From NCBI RefSeq assembly GCF_964340395.1, contig NC_135566.1:10052001-10116000 (forward strand): 64,000 bases of DNA, written 5' to 3'. A program made the position numbers and the translations under genes. Origin of the DNA: Glandiceps talaboti (taxonomy: Eukaryota > Hemichordata > Enteropneusta > Spengelidae). Below the pieces are notes generated by a model that did not search any database, had not been told where the DNA came from, and was given only the letters and a program-made list of their open reading frames with translations. Shown here piece after piece: positions 26,956 to 37,106 of the stretch. Position 1 is the stretch's first letter. Each line of letters opens with the position of its first letter.

Positions 26956-29657
26956 GCAACAACCACTTGGTAAACAAACATCAAGGTATGTACCTAAAAT
27001 TCCACAAGATGCCAAGGTTGATCTTGTGATCACTTTTACATTGCAAATCTCAAAAACCATATACTTCAGTGTTCACATTATGATAAACTTTTAGAAATTG
27101 TTCAGCCATTTAGAGTTGCACCTCATCAAGAGTTGCTATGAACCTGAACAATCCAATTTCATGCCAATACTATGAAATAAAGTAAAGGTATTTCATAATT
27201 TACTGAATCAATCACTTCACTATAGCCCTTAAGGCATTCCCCATACATAGCTTGATGTGGTTCATTATTGGAAATTCATATTTAATACTTCTTGATTACT
27301 GCAACGTTTCCTCACAGAAAGTTAAAAATAGAGTTTCTGGGTTAAAGTGAGGTTGTTGACCCAATGCAATATATCTCCAAAGAGAAAAATTTGTGCTAAA
27401 TATTTCTATCTGTCATTACATTATACTATGCCTTTATGCAATGATTTATGACATTTGTAGCAAAATACTTTTTCAAGGGCTTGGTATCTGATGGTCGTGA
27501 GACGTCCACCAAGTGATGAAATCCCATAAATAGAAGACATAGCTGACAGGTATTAAGGATAAACAGTGTGTTTGCTGAGGGCAGTAAGCAGGTAAAATCT
27601 ACCAAGGTTCCCAAACAAAATTATGATAGATTACTGGGGAAACTATGCAACTCTTACCCCTATCCCAAAAACTTAAACTAGAACATCAAATTTTGAGTAT
27701 TTTACCGTGGTCATAAAAATGAAACTGTCATTAAGGTTGTAATCTTCCCATTATGAGATGTAATAAAACATTTGATAGATGTCTGGGTATTCAATGAATG
27801 ACCTAAAGTTCTAATACATCTGTCACAACTCATAAATTAAACCCAGTGAAACCAACTGTGAAGTTTTCTCAAGCTCATTCAGGTAATGTATGTCACATTT
27901 TGCCAAACTAGCTCACATTGTCAAGTTTCTGTTTAGTTTTATTGGTTATACAACTGTTGTTTTGCCCTCATAATTCATGTGGCAATGTCATGGCTAAAAG
28001 TGAGAAAACAGGTGTTGAATAGTTACAATGAGGGTGGTCACAAATACTTAACCAGGTTTTCTTCTATTGAACTCATTAATCAGCCCATTATAATACTACC
28101 ACAGCATCTCAGATCTTCTCTGTGCATGCACCCTCAATAATGAAGCAGTGATTTTGCTTAGATCATTTGAGAAACTTGGTAGCTGGGATGTGGGGTGGGG
28201 TGGGGTGGGGTGACATCTTATAAATTAACATTGATGTAGATTTCCAAACCTACTTCTCGGGGGGGGGGGGGGGGGGGGGCAGAAACTTACCAGTAAAATG
28301 TAAGTTAGTTGTTAGTTACAAAGACACTAATGTAATGAAAGGTAAATTTAAAATCAAGTAGAAACTTATGTGGTGCCAACAATACTGTTTTCAAGGATTT
28401 CCTATCATCTTATCTATCATCATCAAACTGTATCTTTTCTAATAAAACTGAAGTGAAAGGTAAAAACTCTACCAGTTACAACTTGCCATACAATTCACCA
28501 TTGCATTATATTTTTGGTAGATTTAAAGAAATTTCTCTAACAAAATATTCCCTAAATGCATTAGAATAGTTATGGTTGGTATGAAAAACTAGGCTGGGGC
28601 AGACTGGCAGGACCACATTGATTGTATGTTTTATCATTAACCCAAGTTGTGATGTCTTCTTGAGCAACTAATGTCTACTCATTCAGCCAGCTGTTGTATT
28701 TACAGTAATATTTCACGTATAAATAATCAGATTTGGAAGACACTAACTGCCAACTTGGTCTGGAGAACTTGAGAGATTGTACACTTTGCACGTCTAAACT
28801 ATAAATCAATCACTGGCATTCAATAGCATGGGCTGAGAGAAAAAAAATGATATTTATCAATTTGATAATACATGTCCATGGACAGCATTGGTATTTAGAC
28901 TGGGTTAAAGTATGATGCAGGAGTTGATAATATGTACAGAATGTGTCATGTTGGCTTCTACTGTTGGCTCCCTCTCAGATTTATAATAGCTGAAGTGCTG
29001 CTTGGGGTCGTACAACTTGTTAAACAGGTGGAAAGTTACAAGACCTGTAACCTGTGAGGGATGTAGACAACTACCAATCACTCCTGCTGGTAGTATTTTC
29101 ATATTCTTTAACAGGTGTTTTCCCATTCATGAAAGCTAAAATAGCTATTTTGTCTGTATTCTGACTGTCTACATGTACATGCAGATTTAATTCATTCCAA
29201 GGGAGGGGTGACAGTGTGGGCGGTGCTTGGGCTGGGGTGGGGGGGGGGGGTATCTCCTTCAATGATAAACTAGACGCCCCTCACCACTGTTCCAGATATA
29301 TCTACAAAACATTAGAGCCACTAAATACCAGTGGAATAGGCCCAACAATATCAAACTTATACTTTATGTCATTACTGTTTACATTTGTTGAGTTATAAGG
29401 TATCTTATTCCATCTATTTCAATCTAAATCTTAGACATGCCCTTTCCCAAGTCTTACATTATCTGGGGATTTGCTAACCCTTTACATCTCTTATTCATGC
29501 TATTTACCATATCTGACTCACATACTTTTGATTTATACACAATTTGAAAACAAAAACTGTTTTGTCGTCTTTCATTTAACTGAAATGTACAATAAAAGTT
29601 AACTTAACACAAAAGCTCAGTTATACATACAAAGACAACACATACACACATGCACAT

Positions 29658-29698
<41 letters not shown>

Positions 29699-32600
29699 AC
29701 TTAGTCTACTAACTCATTCTTAGAACCTCTATTTGGAAGTTTTCAAATATCTGTTTTTGTCAGTTTCCTGCACTTTCTTTTCATGTCACTGTGATGTAAA
29801 CTTGTTTAAACTCTGTTTAAAACTAGTATTCGGAGAGTGGAAAGCATAGAAACAATTGAAAATGGGATGATGAAGACATCAACAATGTACAGCAAATGAA
29901 ATAAATCTCGCTACACGACATTTTGTTAGCAGTACCAGGAAGTAGGTCAAATCTGACTGAGATACACAAACTTGTGCAAACAATCAGAAATCAAAAACAC
30001 ATGTTTTCGGTGGTTTGTTCAATACATTAACATCTGATTTGATTTTCTTTGCAGTTTTTACTTGGATATTGTTCATTGCAACAAGAGATAGCAAGTAATT
30101 CAGAATTGTTACATTATTCATTTCATCATGCATTATTCCACACATTTGACCAGAAAATAAGGGATGTATTTTCTGGTCATTTGCATCATGATAATACTCA
30201 TCTGAATCATTAAATCAGTGGTGCTTGAAATATGAGTCAAAATTTCGGTATCACGATTATTTTTCCATATATAATTAATTTCACTTGTGCAGTTGTATAT
30301 CATTCCCAATATCTCTCTATTATTCAGCTGGAATACTTGTGACATGTAGGTCTTGACACTACTTGCAGTGACAAGGCCCCTTGTCACTTGTATATGCCTA
30401 GGCTGAATGAACAAAAGTGTTTGAGACTAACATGCAAAATTGTATACTGACGTTCAAGAAACTATGTCAAAAACTAGCCTAGATCAAGTTTTGATGAAAT
30501 GATATAATTTATTACTTGTGCACCCTAGTTGTACATGTACCATACCATTGTGAGGTCATGTATCATACAAAGGAGATATTTATGGTGTAATGAAGAGTAT
30601 GGCCTTGACATTGACTATCCAGCAATGTTGATGTCCATGATAAAATTCATGTAAACACTGCTGATTTACAACATGCGTATGTGCATTGCCAGAAGAAACA
30701 ATTTGTGGGACTGACAAATTGCAGAATGGGTAAAGCTGAAATATTTAAGAAATTTAAATGACAGCTCGTATGGTAAAATTGACCATTTTACATGTAACCC
30801 ATCAGTTCTGGAAATCACTGTCAAGAGCACAGTAAGAAATATAGATTCCTCATTACAAAATGTCAAATACCAAACAAATTTGAATACAAGATAATGAAGA
30901 GGAGCATCCTGATTTATGGTATCCGACAATAGTATGATCTAAATACTTGGATGAACACTACATTGCATGAGGATGCACTGGCTCTCTGGCAAAATGACAT
31001 TTACTGATGCATCCTCATCCAAAATCTGACAAATTGTTACCATAGGAAGGCAAAGCTGCACATATCAGTACATGGGATATAATCAACAGATATATTGGTC
31101 ATTACATTGTAATTGCTTGTATATTACACTTGAATTGGGAAAAAGATAATTTTGGTAATGAAAATATTAATAAAATGTTCCATTTCTGATTAAACTGATC
31201 CTATCCACCCCATCCCTAGTCTCACTGCCAGACTCGTGACTATCGTTCCTAAGCTTTGTATGCCGAGCGACACAGCGGTGAGATGAGAGGGTCCCTCTCT
31301 TCTCACGGCTAAGCTGCTTAGCATACATAAAAAGATTAGGGAACATAGTCATGGGTATGGCAGCAAGGCTAGGGATGGGGGTGGATCCCTAACCCCTACC
31401 GAATCCAATAAGATGTACACAATGCAGTGTTCATTGGACCCCAGTATTATCAGTGTGTGACACAAAATGGGTCTGTTGTTCACATGAAGTGACATCATTC
31501 TGTCTTGTGTGGCCATAATTATTTATGGTTTATTCTTTGACTTTGATAGTTTAAAAGGCAATGATCCTAGCACAGACAGTACTCTATCAACATTCTGATT
31601 TGGAGACAGAGAGGAAATGACCATCAACATAGTCTTCACCAACTATTTTTGGTATTTCAGGGTATGGAAACAATTATCTAAGTTATAGAAGCAAAAACAG
31701 ACTACAAATTTTATCCTACCTATATACTATCAAAATAACCTGCTAGAATTTCTGTCAATTGTTTTGTAGCTTTTATCCGTGTTTTATAAATGTGTAACTA
31801 ATTACTTTGACACTATGAAATAGTAAAACCATAGTTGGGTAGTTTCAAAGTGCATTCAAGTCATATCAACACATGCACACACTAGCCAGACGACTTGCCT
31901 ATCTGACTTAACATACCTGCCAAGCTACCCCCCCCCCCCACACACACACAGTCACACACAAACACAAGCACACACACACAAACACACATGATTTACACTT
32001 ATTACCATTTGATTTTAAAAATTAGAAATTTAGACATTTCTTACGATATTTCTCTGTATACATAACAATAGAGTATAGTGGTGAAATATTTTGATATAAC
32101 GTAGGTATGACTTTTGTATTCACCTTGTACTTGTTTTGTAACAAAAGACAACTACATAGTAAAATTTCTTAAGTATTATACACGAATGATGCAAAATGCA
32201 CAACGTTTGTCTTATCAAAGACTTGAAATAACTAGAAACTAATGGGTTATTAAGTCAGTTGCCAAGGGACATAGAAAGATTACTTGTCAGAATGTATTGA
32301 CATAGATAACTAAACACTGAGTCATGCTAGGAAAAACATATACCATCTGCTTACTTGATATTGTATGTGAAATTTATCTACAAATATACATTCAAGAAAT
32401 CACAAATAACACAAACCCTGTCTTTACACTGTATTTCCATTAAAGGAAACTGGTTGAGTCTTATAAATATCAGTTGGTGTAGCCGGGTTATAGAAAAACA
32501 AAAGTATTTTGCTATTGTGCTGTAGACGGCAGTATTCTCACCTGTTCCAATTTGTCACCAAAGGTATGTTTGGCCTCTTCACTAAATTCCCTTGCCAATC

Positions 32601-33539
32601 TGTAAGTAAGCAAAGTGATACCTTGATGATGGACGTCATTCACAGATGGGCATTTTTGAAACTTTTAAGAATAATCAAACTTTCTTTAAACCCACCGGCA
32701 CACCCTTGAAATTCCACAAAGCTCTCAAGTACTCTTGGAACATGGTTAGGGAACTATCATGATCGTAAACCACAACCTCAGAGGTCATAAGTCACTAATC
32801 AAATTAATTCTTCTGATCTTCTTGAGAAGTATCGTGATTGCTGAGTAATCACAGTGATTTTACAATCTTTTTGAACATGTTCTGGGTCATTGAATATGAA
32901 CTCAATGTCATGGCATTACTCTGAATTTAATAGTTACTACACATGTAGATATGAAATATTTACTTAAAAATTCTTCATTGGCATAAACAGCTTGATGATG
33001 TCACAGGTCGCAGTCAAGGATGTAGGAAATATGTTACAGAGGTTTTAGACACTGTACCAATCAAATTGAAAGTCACTGACTGAATAATACTGAATTATAC
33101 CCCCTTTATTTAAAGGTGCAATAGTAAAGTCACAAAATCCATTCATGATGTGAAACTAGTCAAAGATTCAAGCCATTTTTGTAGTGAATTACTACTGGTA
33201 CAAAAACAAACATTGTAAACCCAAATACTTTGTGGGGAACTAAGCTCCTCATCTTCATTGGGTCCATGTCACAGTTTTGGATTCATTCTACAAACTAAAA
33301 CCTAAATTAAACCACAACGAAAGCAGTATGATCTCACTGAACAAGAGGGTGAAATCTCCTCAAAATATTGAGTTTTAAAATGTTTGATTTTAACAGCACT
33401 GTATTACAGATTGAAACTCAGTGACAATTACATATAGTAATTAATTTCATTACTTTGATCTGTAATTCAAAGGGTTTCCCAGTCCGATACCCTTATACAA
33501 TTTGAAGTAACATAGATACACAGATACATAGGTATAGAT

Positions 33540-33612
<73 letters not shown>

Positions 33613-36600
33613 CACACACACACACACAAGTGGAAAGGTATAACTTCCTGTGAAATAATATATGTGGCAACCGATAGAGGGCGCTTGTCATCATCTAGGC
33701 AAGTACTACAATTTTTAGACAAGTGACTTGTCTTAACTTAAGTATCTCTGTCACAACATTAGTTTGGGTAGTGATAATTAGATCAAGACAATTATCTTGG
33801 CCATGTCCTTGTTGCTTCTTATTACATATTACTTTTTTCTTCTCATTTCTGTCTTTGTTTTTCTTTGTGAAGGGTAGGTGGAAATAGAAAGTTTATTAGC
33901 TGGTGAAAGCATGAAAAAAATCACTCTATCATCAAAAACATGCATTTGGAGGACAGCTTTATATATGCATTTGTTATATCACAAATGAGGTTTCCAATAA
34001 GAATTTCAGGTCAACTTTTGTTTACATTTGAGATGTTTGCAGTTTTGATTATGGGGGTATAAGCCAAGTTGTCCATTTTGGGGGGGATAAAGTTTGTTCA
34101 GTATACTATTAGTGTTATTTTACACCTGATATGAACGTTCTAAGTGAATGGGGCAAGTAGCTGAAATGCTTTAGTTATCCGTTATGCATTGTAAAAGGTA
34201 CATGTAGTACTATGCTACTTATAAAAAAACATACTTTAACCACCACCACTTATTACTTTCTAGGCTAACACTGATCAAAAAAGCCTTGCCTTACCCAATC
34301 GTACATGACAATTCATCTGTTGTACCCAAAGCTTCGAATATAACATCATCTTTATGTTTACGTTCGCCAGTGTAAATACTAGACATTCCTAAAAGACAAA
34401 CAAACAATTAGTCAGAGAAAGAAAAACAATAGAAAAATCAGTGTTATTAAACCTCCAAAAAAATCAAATCAAATCAAATCAAATCAAATCATCACTAAAA
34501 TTTTCACTGCCCCCTGTGCTAGCAGTAATGTAATAATTCCATACATGGAGATTTGAGTAGTGAAGATGATGGCAGTCAATCACAACAACAAACTGTGTAT
34601 GACTTTGATTGGTAAGCTTTTTTCGAGCCAATGTTGTCATGGCTAATAATCATTATGGTAATCATATACATGTCTATTTTATGCCAGTTTCCGAGCTTGT
34701 ACAGCTGCATGTACTGCTCAACAGTTATTTACCATCCTCAGGTGACTTGTTAGATGCAACATTTCCCATTGTTCAGAAATTATGCTTGATAGCAGTCGAT
34801 CACAACACTGATCATAGACAGTCTCTCCAGTCTATGCATAAACTGCACAACAGGACTTTGAATATTTTCATCACAATGCATGTTGTCACTGAACATACCA
34901 GATTTTTGGAGTTGTCTCTAGATGTATGGTTGTATGGGACGTTACTGTGCTCGCAATGTTCCTCAATTTTAGTGTTACTTGTTGAACCGATTTAAAAGAC
35001 ACTACCAAGCAAATTGTTAAATCTCTTTGTGAACAGATAATGTAGATGATGTTAATTATCATCCTGAAAAATACACTACAATTTTTAAAAGTGAAGTGTG
35101 AATTGGAGCTATAATATGTTAATGTATAATCCATAGTGTTGTGTAATGCATAGTAGACCCTACATGAGTCTATGATTGTAAGCATCTACACATAGTATCC
35201 TTCAATGTTGTCTTACTCAGTGTTGCAGATATATATATATATTGCACCTTCTATCAAAGTGGTGATGTTGTGTTTCATCATTAATTCTTATGTTTGATTT
35301 TTACTAGGAAAACACTTTTAGTCAGTTGAACATCTCCACATTGTGAATCTCCAGTTTCTTCTTGGGCTTTGTTCTTAAAGTTATACCTCCATGGTGATTG
35401 TAATTAGTAATTCATAAGTAAACAGTGCACAAAGGCTTCGCTAACACACTGGCCTTCAGTACTCTGAACTCATTTGAGTGGGTAAGGATTAGAGAAGCAA
35501 CTACTTTGCAATTTTTCTAGTTGATAAGTGCTATATCTAGGAGTATTACCCCTATTTCATTTGTTCTTAGACTAAAATAAAGATACTAAGCTAATGAAAT
35601 GACTAACACTTGATGTACAATTAAATCAGGCAATGTCATTATACTTTCATAATCCCTTACCCTTGTCTCCTGTTCTAGTGTAAATCCTGATTGCTTTTTC
35701 TTTTGTTGGATCATCGCTGTGAAAGAGAAAAACACATAATATCTAAGATAATGATTATAATTTCATTTTCATAAGCCTTTATGACATGTAATTGCGTTGG
35801 GATTGGGACAATTTTTAGTGAAATGTTCTTGCTTACAGCTGGAACATTTTTTGAAACCATTTTGTTGGCTCACAGTCCCTAGCTGTAATGATTCACTTGA
35901 AAAATCATACAACCCGAACAGTATTGAATCATCTGTGGGTAAACATATTTGTGCAGTCTGTATCAGTATCTGTATCATAGATGTACAAGCACCAATACTG
36001 GTTGTCGCGTACGTAGTCAAGGGTCACGTGTGGGGCAATACAATCAATGTACTAAGGGGCCCTAGTATTGATAGCATTCAGTGCAGTCATACACATAATA
36101 TGGTATAATATATCCAATCAAACTGATTATTGGGTCTGCACCCAAAATCAGCACCCCAATGCGATCATGATTTCAACATCATGCTGTACAACTTCTGGAT
36201 GTACTTGACCATAATCGTTGTGTACAATCATAGATACTTCTACACCACTTGGGTGGAGTGTCTATCATGGTACATAATGTCTAATTATCTGTATTTTTAC
36301 AAATTTCAGTTAATGTATTGTTGGTTTTCTGATAGAAAAAAATAATAACCCAGTTAAAGCTAGTGCAGTTGTAAAAGTTATAAAAATAATACATGATGTA
36401 TATAACTATTTTAGTTTCTAAGACTCTTGTAATGCTAATGAGTAATGTGGGTACCATGGTTTTCCTAGCCAGTAGTCCTGTTTGAAGACGGAGTATGGGA
36501 CTAGATCTGACATTGTCCCTCTACACATAAAAAAGGGAAAGCAAAAAGGAAAAGGAAAGGGACAATTTATTGTCAGAAACGAGTCTCGACAGACTATCTG

Positions 36601-37048
36601 CAAGCAAAACCATAGACCCTACACGAAATAAAAGTGTGTGTGTGGGGGGGGGGGGGGGGAGGTCTATGGCAAAACTAACCGTGCTAATTATGTTACCTAG
36701 CCAGTGCAGTAGCAACAAACCATTCAGTTTAGACACATTTCTACCAAAATTCTATATTACATTTTAGAACATGTATTTTCTTGGCTTTATTTGTGGCAGT
36801 AGTTGAGCTCCTAGTTTTGTCTCAGACAGTTATTACACGTTTTTATATTGATAGTATGATACTGATATAGGTCGTGTACATGACGTAAGTCGTAAACATT
36901 GACTAATTTTCCAAATCGTGTACTGTGCGATTGCTTACCTGGACATTGAAGAACTGCTACAAAAATTCGTATTTAGAAAAGCTGCACGTCGAACATTTGG
37001 ATGTCTGAGAAGGCAGACAACAGCTCTAGTACAAATAGTAACCGACAT
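10372..37048 (-). CDS. MMAB: ATP:cob(I)alamin adenosyltransferase, mitochondrial (9 coding exons, 237 aa)
   Basis: Transfers the adenosyl group of ATP to cob(I)alamin to make adenosylcobalamin, the cofactor of methylmalonyl-CoA mutase, in the mitochondrial matrix. Spliced exons total 714 nt including the stop, with all phases closing. The first 36 residues are basic, Ser-rich and lack acidic residues, as in a mitochondrial presequence. Then come YTRTGDKG (49-56, ATP binding), TGERKHKDD (62-70), GTTDELS (77-83), [12 protein letters not shown] (111-122), ILPSGGK (161-167), the helix [10 protein letters not shown] (176-185) and [13 protein letters not shown] (206-218). In human MMAB the arginines of the [10 protein letters not shown] helix are sites of disease mutations, and all are retained here. 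Human MMAB is 250 residues. Introns reach 7.6 kb and are loaded with repeats. No MVK partner gene lies upstream, unlike in vertebrates. Confidence 0.96.
11975..12113. repeat. Compound pentanucleotide array in MMAB intron 8
   Basis: Successive related arrays (ATACC)n, (AATGC)n and (ACAAC)n share a 5-bp period and look derived from one another. Confidence 0.85.
12749..12824. repeat. (TGCC)n/(TGTC)n tetranucleotide tract
   Basis: Alternating blocks of CTGC and CTGT units in MMAB intron 8. Confidence 0.9.
13225..13483. repeat. Interrupted (CA)n region
   Basis: Two pure (CA)n runs (about 13255-13287 and 13436-13483) joined by ACAT/ACAG-rich DNA. Confidence 0.9.
14330..14530. repeat. Dispersed repeat containing the CACCGTCCAAAACA block
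   Basis: Blocks CATCGCAAACCACAGCCTC and GCACCGTCCAAAACACAC match 20379-20427 (CATCGTCATAAACCACTGAC and GCACCGTCCAAAACATAC). A weaker match is at 32759-32790. All three lie in MMAB introns. Confidence 0.5.
14570..14796. mobile_element. MITE with about 45-bp terminal inverted repeats in MMAB intron 8
   Basis: The left end (AAAAGGCCTATGATTCAATC from 14571) is the inverse of the right end (GATTGAATCATGGGCCTTTA to 14795), with 2 mismatches over about 45 bp. A partial relative lies at 24611-24665. Confidence 0.7.
15036..15095 (-). CDS. MMAB: MMAB coding exon 8 (residues 186-204)
   Basis: [19 protein letters not shown] (human VVPLVQMGETDANVAKFLN). Phase 2 donor AACAG|GTAAG; the arginine completed in exon 9 continues the NRLSD motif. 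Confidence 0.95.
15197..15330. repeat. (TGTA)n-(CGTA)n tract, 101 bp beyond MMAB exon 8
   Basis: About 16 TGTA units then eight CGTA units, then decaying (TG)n. The CGTA block is an uninterrupted self-complementary ACGT series. Confidence 0.9.
16327..16354. mobile_element. 28-bp perfect palindrome CATAGACC..GGTCTATG flanked by a 7-bp repeat
   Basis: CATAGACCCTACAC is followed directly by its inverse GTGTAGGGTCTATG. ATGCAAA flanks both sides (16320-16326 and 16355-16361), consistent with a target duplication around a minimal element made only of two inverted ends. Lies in MMAB intron 7. Confidence 0.55.
19680..20370. repeat. Tandem array of a 102-104-bp unit
   Basis: Unit: GTGAAAGGTATATCTTTAAC, then AGTATAAGAAAGGTCCTGGG, TTTACATGTACTTTTGAGGT, ACAATAAACTTAAACAGAAG, AAAGATCTTCTAAACCAACA. 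Unit starts AAACCAAC fall at 20094, 20197 and 20299. About 3.5 close copies span 20000-20370; more diverged ones reach back to about 19680. MMAB intron 7. Confidence 0.8.
20505..20870. mobile_element. 366-bp foldback MITE in MMAB intron 7
   Basis: The two halves are inverted copies of one another along about 180 bp each. Both ends read TTAAAGTGGCCATAT on their own strand. Conserved inner blocks are GGGTATTTATTT, CATGGCTT and CTACTTGAAAAATCAATGTG. TTAA at both tips could be a target duplication (piggyBac-like TTAA) or part of the inverted repeat. No coding sequence. Confidence 0.8.
20986..21050 (-). CDS. MMAB: MMAB coding exon 7 (residues 164-184)
   Basis: [20 protein letters not shown] then R. 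Holds the arginine-rich helix at the active site (R176, R180, R181, R184). Acceptor TTCCAG|TCT, donor GAAG|GTAAG. Confidence 0.96.
21051..24304 (-). other. MMAB intron 6
   Basis: 3.3 kb with a short (GGGGTG)n at 21543-21562, a purine-rich stretch at 22600-22800 and the 42-bp minisatellite. Confidence 0.85.
23250..23545. repeat. Minisatellite of about 42 bp, roughly seven units
   Basis: Units of the form GGGCTTCAGTCATCACCATT, CAGAACAGGGATGCACTTGT. They vary by substitution (Ser/Phe-rich if translated) and one or two bases of length. MMAB intron 6. Confidence 0.8.
24305..24402 (-). CDS. MMAB: MMAB coding exon 6 (residues 132-163)
   Basis: [20 protein letters not shown] then [12 protein letters not shown], matching human [20 protein letters not shown]. 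The intron between this exon and exon 5 is only 500 bp, the shortest of the gene. Confidence 0.96.
24480..24668. repeat. Partial copies related to the 14.3-14.8 kb repeats
   Basis: The segment GATAACACTAATGCAACAAC with CTTGGCCTTTA (24621-24668) resembles the right end of the 14.57-kb MITE. The upstream stretch AAAAAGTTGGTCCACAACAA (24557-24576) resembles 14450-14472. Both lie in MMAB intron 5. Confidence 0.5.
24903..24975 (-). CDS. MMAB: MMAB coding exon 5 (residues 107-130)
   Basis: [20 protein letters not shown] then ETKL (human [20 protein letters not shown]). Phase 1 donor CTGA|GTAAG. Confidence 0.95.
26893..26962. repeat. (ACA)n trinucleotide array
   Basis: About 22 CAA units in MMAB intron 4. 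Confidence 0.95.
28259..28279. repeat. Poly(G) run of 21, with (GGGGT)n nearby
   Basis: Preceded by (GGGGT) repeats at 28192-28212. Other G runs are at 921-931, 25625-25635 and 29239-29250. Potential quadruplex or hard-to-sequence tract. Confidence 0.85.
29655..29696. repeat. (CA)n microsatellite
   Basis: About 20 units in MMAB intron 4. Confidence 0.9.
30209..30425. mobile_element. TTATTCC-family MITE, diverged copy 3, in MMAB intron 4
   Basis: Shares GTGGTGCTTGAAATATGAGT and TTTTTCCATATATAATT with copy 2, plus CCTAGGCTGAATGAACAAAA with the right arm of copies 1 and 2. More diverged, hence older. Confidence 0.5.
31203..31386. mobile_element. 184-bp hairpin MITE in MMAB intron 4
   Basis: Ends ATCCACCCC... 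and ...GGGGTGGAT are inverted repeats of about 50 bp (blocks CATCCCTAG / CTAGGGATG). An inner pair (GTATGCCGAGC.. / ..GCTTAGCATAC, GTGAGA / TCTCAC) continues the hairpin almost to its centre. It is clearly richer in G+C than its surroundings. No target duplication is convincing. Confidence 0.7.
32542..32599 (-). CDS. MMAB: MMAB coding exon 4 (residues 88-106)
   Basis: [19 protein letters not shown], the helix matching human FAIELVTEKGHTFAEELQK. Flanked by a 1.7-kb intron upstream and a 7.6-kb intron downstream. Confidence 0.92.
33541..33628. repeat. (AC)44 microsatellite with one G interruption
   Basis: Pure AC except one CGCA near 33606. MMAB intron 3. Confidence 0.95.
34295..34388 (-). CDS. 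MMAB: MMAB coding exon 3 (residues 57-86)
   Basis: [20 protein letters not shown] then [10 protein letters not shown], the most conserved block of PduO-type adenosyltransferases. Donor ATTGG|GTAAGG. Confidence 0.96.
34461..34492. repeat. (AAATC)6 microsatellite
   Basis: Perfect pentanucleotide array 73 bp upstream of MMAB exon 3 (intron 2). Confidence 0.9.
35661..35716 (-). CDS. MMAB: MMAB coding exon 2 (residues 38-55)
   Basis: [18 protein letters not shown], the start of the catalytic fold and the N-terminal ATP-binding motif (human KIYTKTGDKG). Phase 1 donor AAGG|GTAAG completes the glycine of GDKG in exon 3. Confidence 0.95.
35769..36020 (-). pseudogene. Decayed zinc-knuckle (CCHC) fragment in MMAB intron 1
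   Basis: An 83-codon open stretch on the minus strand, without an ATG at its head, ends in [20 protein letters not shown] followed by [10 protein letters not shown] and a stop. The CX2CX3HX4C array is one residue short of the CX2CX4HX4C knuckle. TCHKGL looks like the start of a second knuckle (C-H-K-C-G) that has been lost. Paired knuckles of this form occur in retroelement Gag-like proteins and in ZCCHC cellular proteins. It lies inside an intron with no splice or start signals, so a retroelement relic is the likeliest reading. Confidence 0.4.
36611..36668. mobile_element. 58-bp CATAGACC-ended mini-element with 7-bp repeat flanks
   Basis: Starts CATAGACCCTACACG like the 16.3-kb palindrome and ends AGGTCTATG. 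The flanks are GCAAAAC on both sides (36604-36610 and 36669-36675). The interior is (TG)n and 16 G residues. Lies in MMAB intron 1. Confidence 0.55.
36939..37048 (-). CDS. MMAB: MMAB coding exon 1 (residues 1-36, mitochondrial presequence)
   Basis: Starts [20 protein letters not shown] and ends in a Ser run, with five arginines and no Asp or Glu, typical of matrix targeting. The start is the only in-frame ATG before the conserved domain other than M35. Phase 2 donor CCAG|GTAAG. Confidence 0.9.
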
Positions 37049-37106
37049 ATTCTACAACGATTCAAATTCACCACACTAATACTGACACAAAATTTGACAA
37101 AATTTT

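Larger units (their letters stand above)
24976..32541 (-). other. MMAB intron 4
   Basis: 7.6 kb, the largest intron. It holds the CAA array, G runs, a MITE copy at 30.2 kb and the hairpin MITE at 31.2 kb. No exon-like sequence recognised. Confidence 0.85.
32600..36938 (-). other. MMAB introns 3, 2 and 1 (between exons 4 and 1)
   Basis: Introns of 1.7, 1.3 and 1.2 kb. They hold the (AC)44 array, (AAATC)6, a decayed CCHC fragment and the 36.6-kb mini-element. A plus-strand open frame at 34609-34995 is unrecognised. Confidence 0.8.

Noticed and set aside
26794-27060. Poly-Asn and poly-Cys frames
   Set aside because: Translation of the (CAA)n array in an intron.
34609-34995. 128-codon plus-strand frame in MMAB intron 2
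   Set aside because: No family recognised, starts at a TTG-type codon and no splice or promoter context; left as intronic sequence.
36130-36345. 71-codon plus-strand frame with Trp/Tyr-rich content
   Set aside because: No motif and no conserved context; A+T-rich intron sequence.
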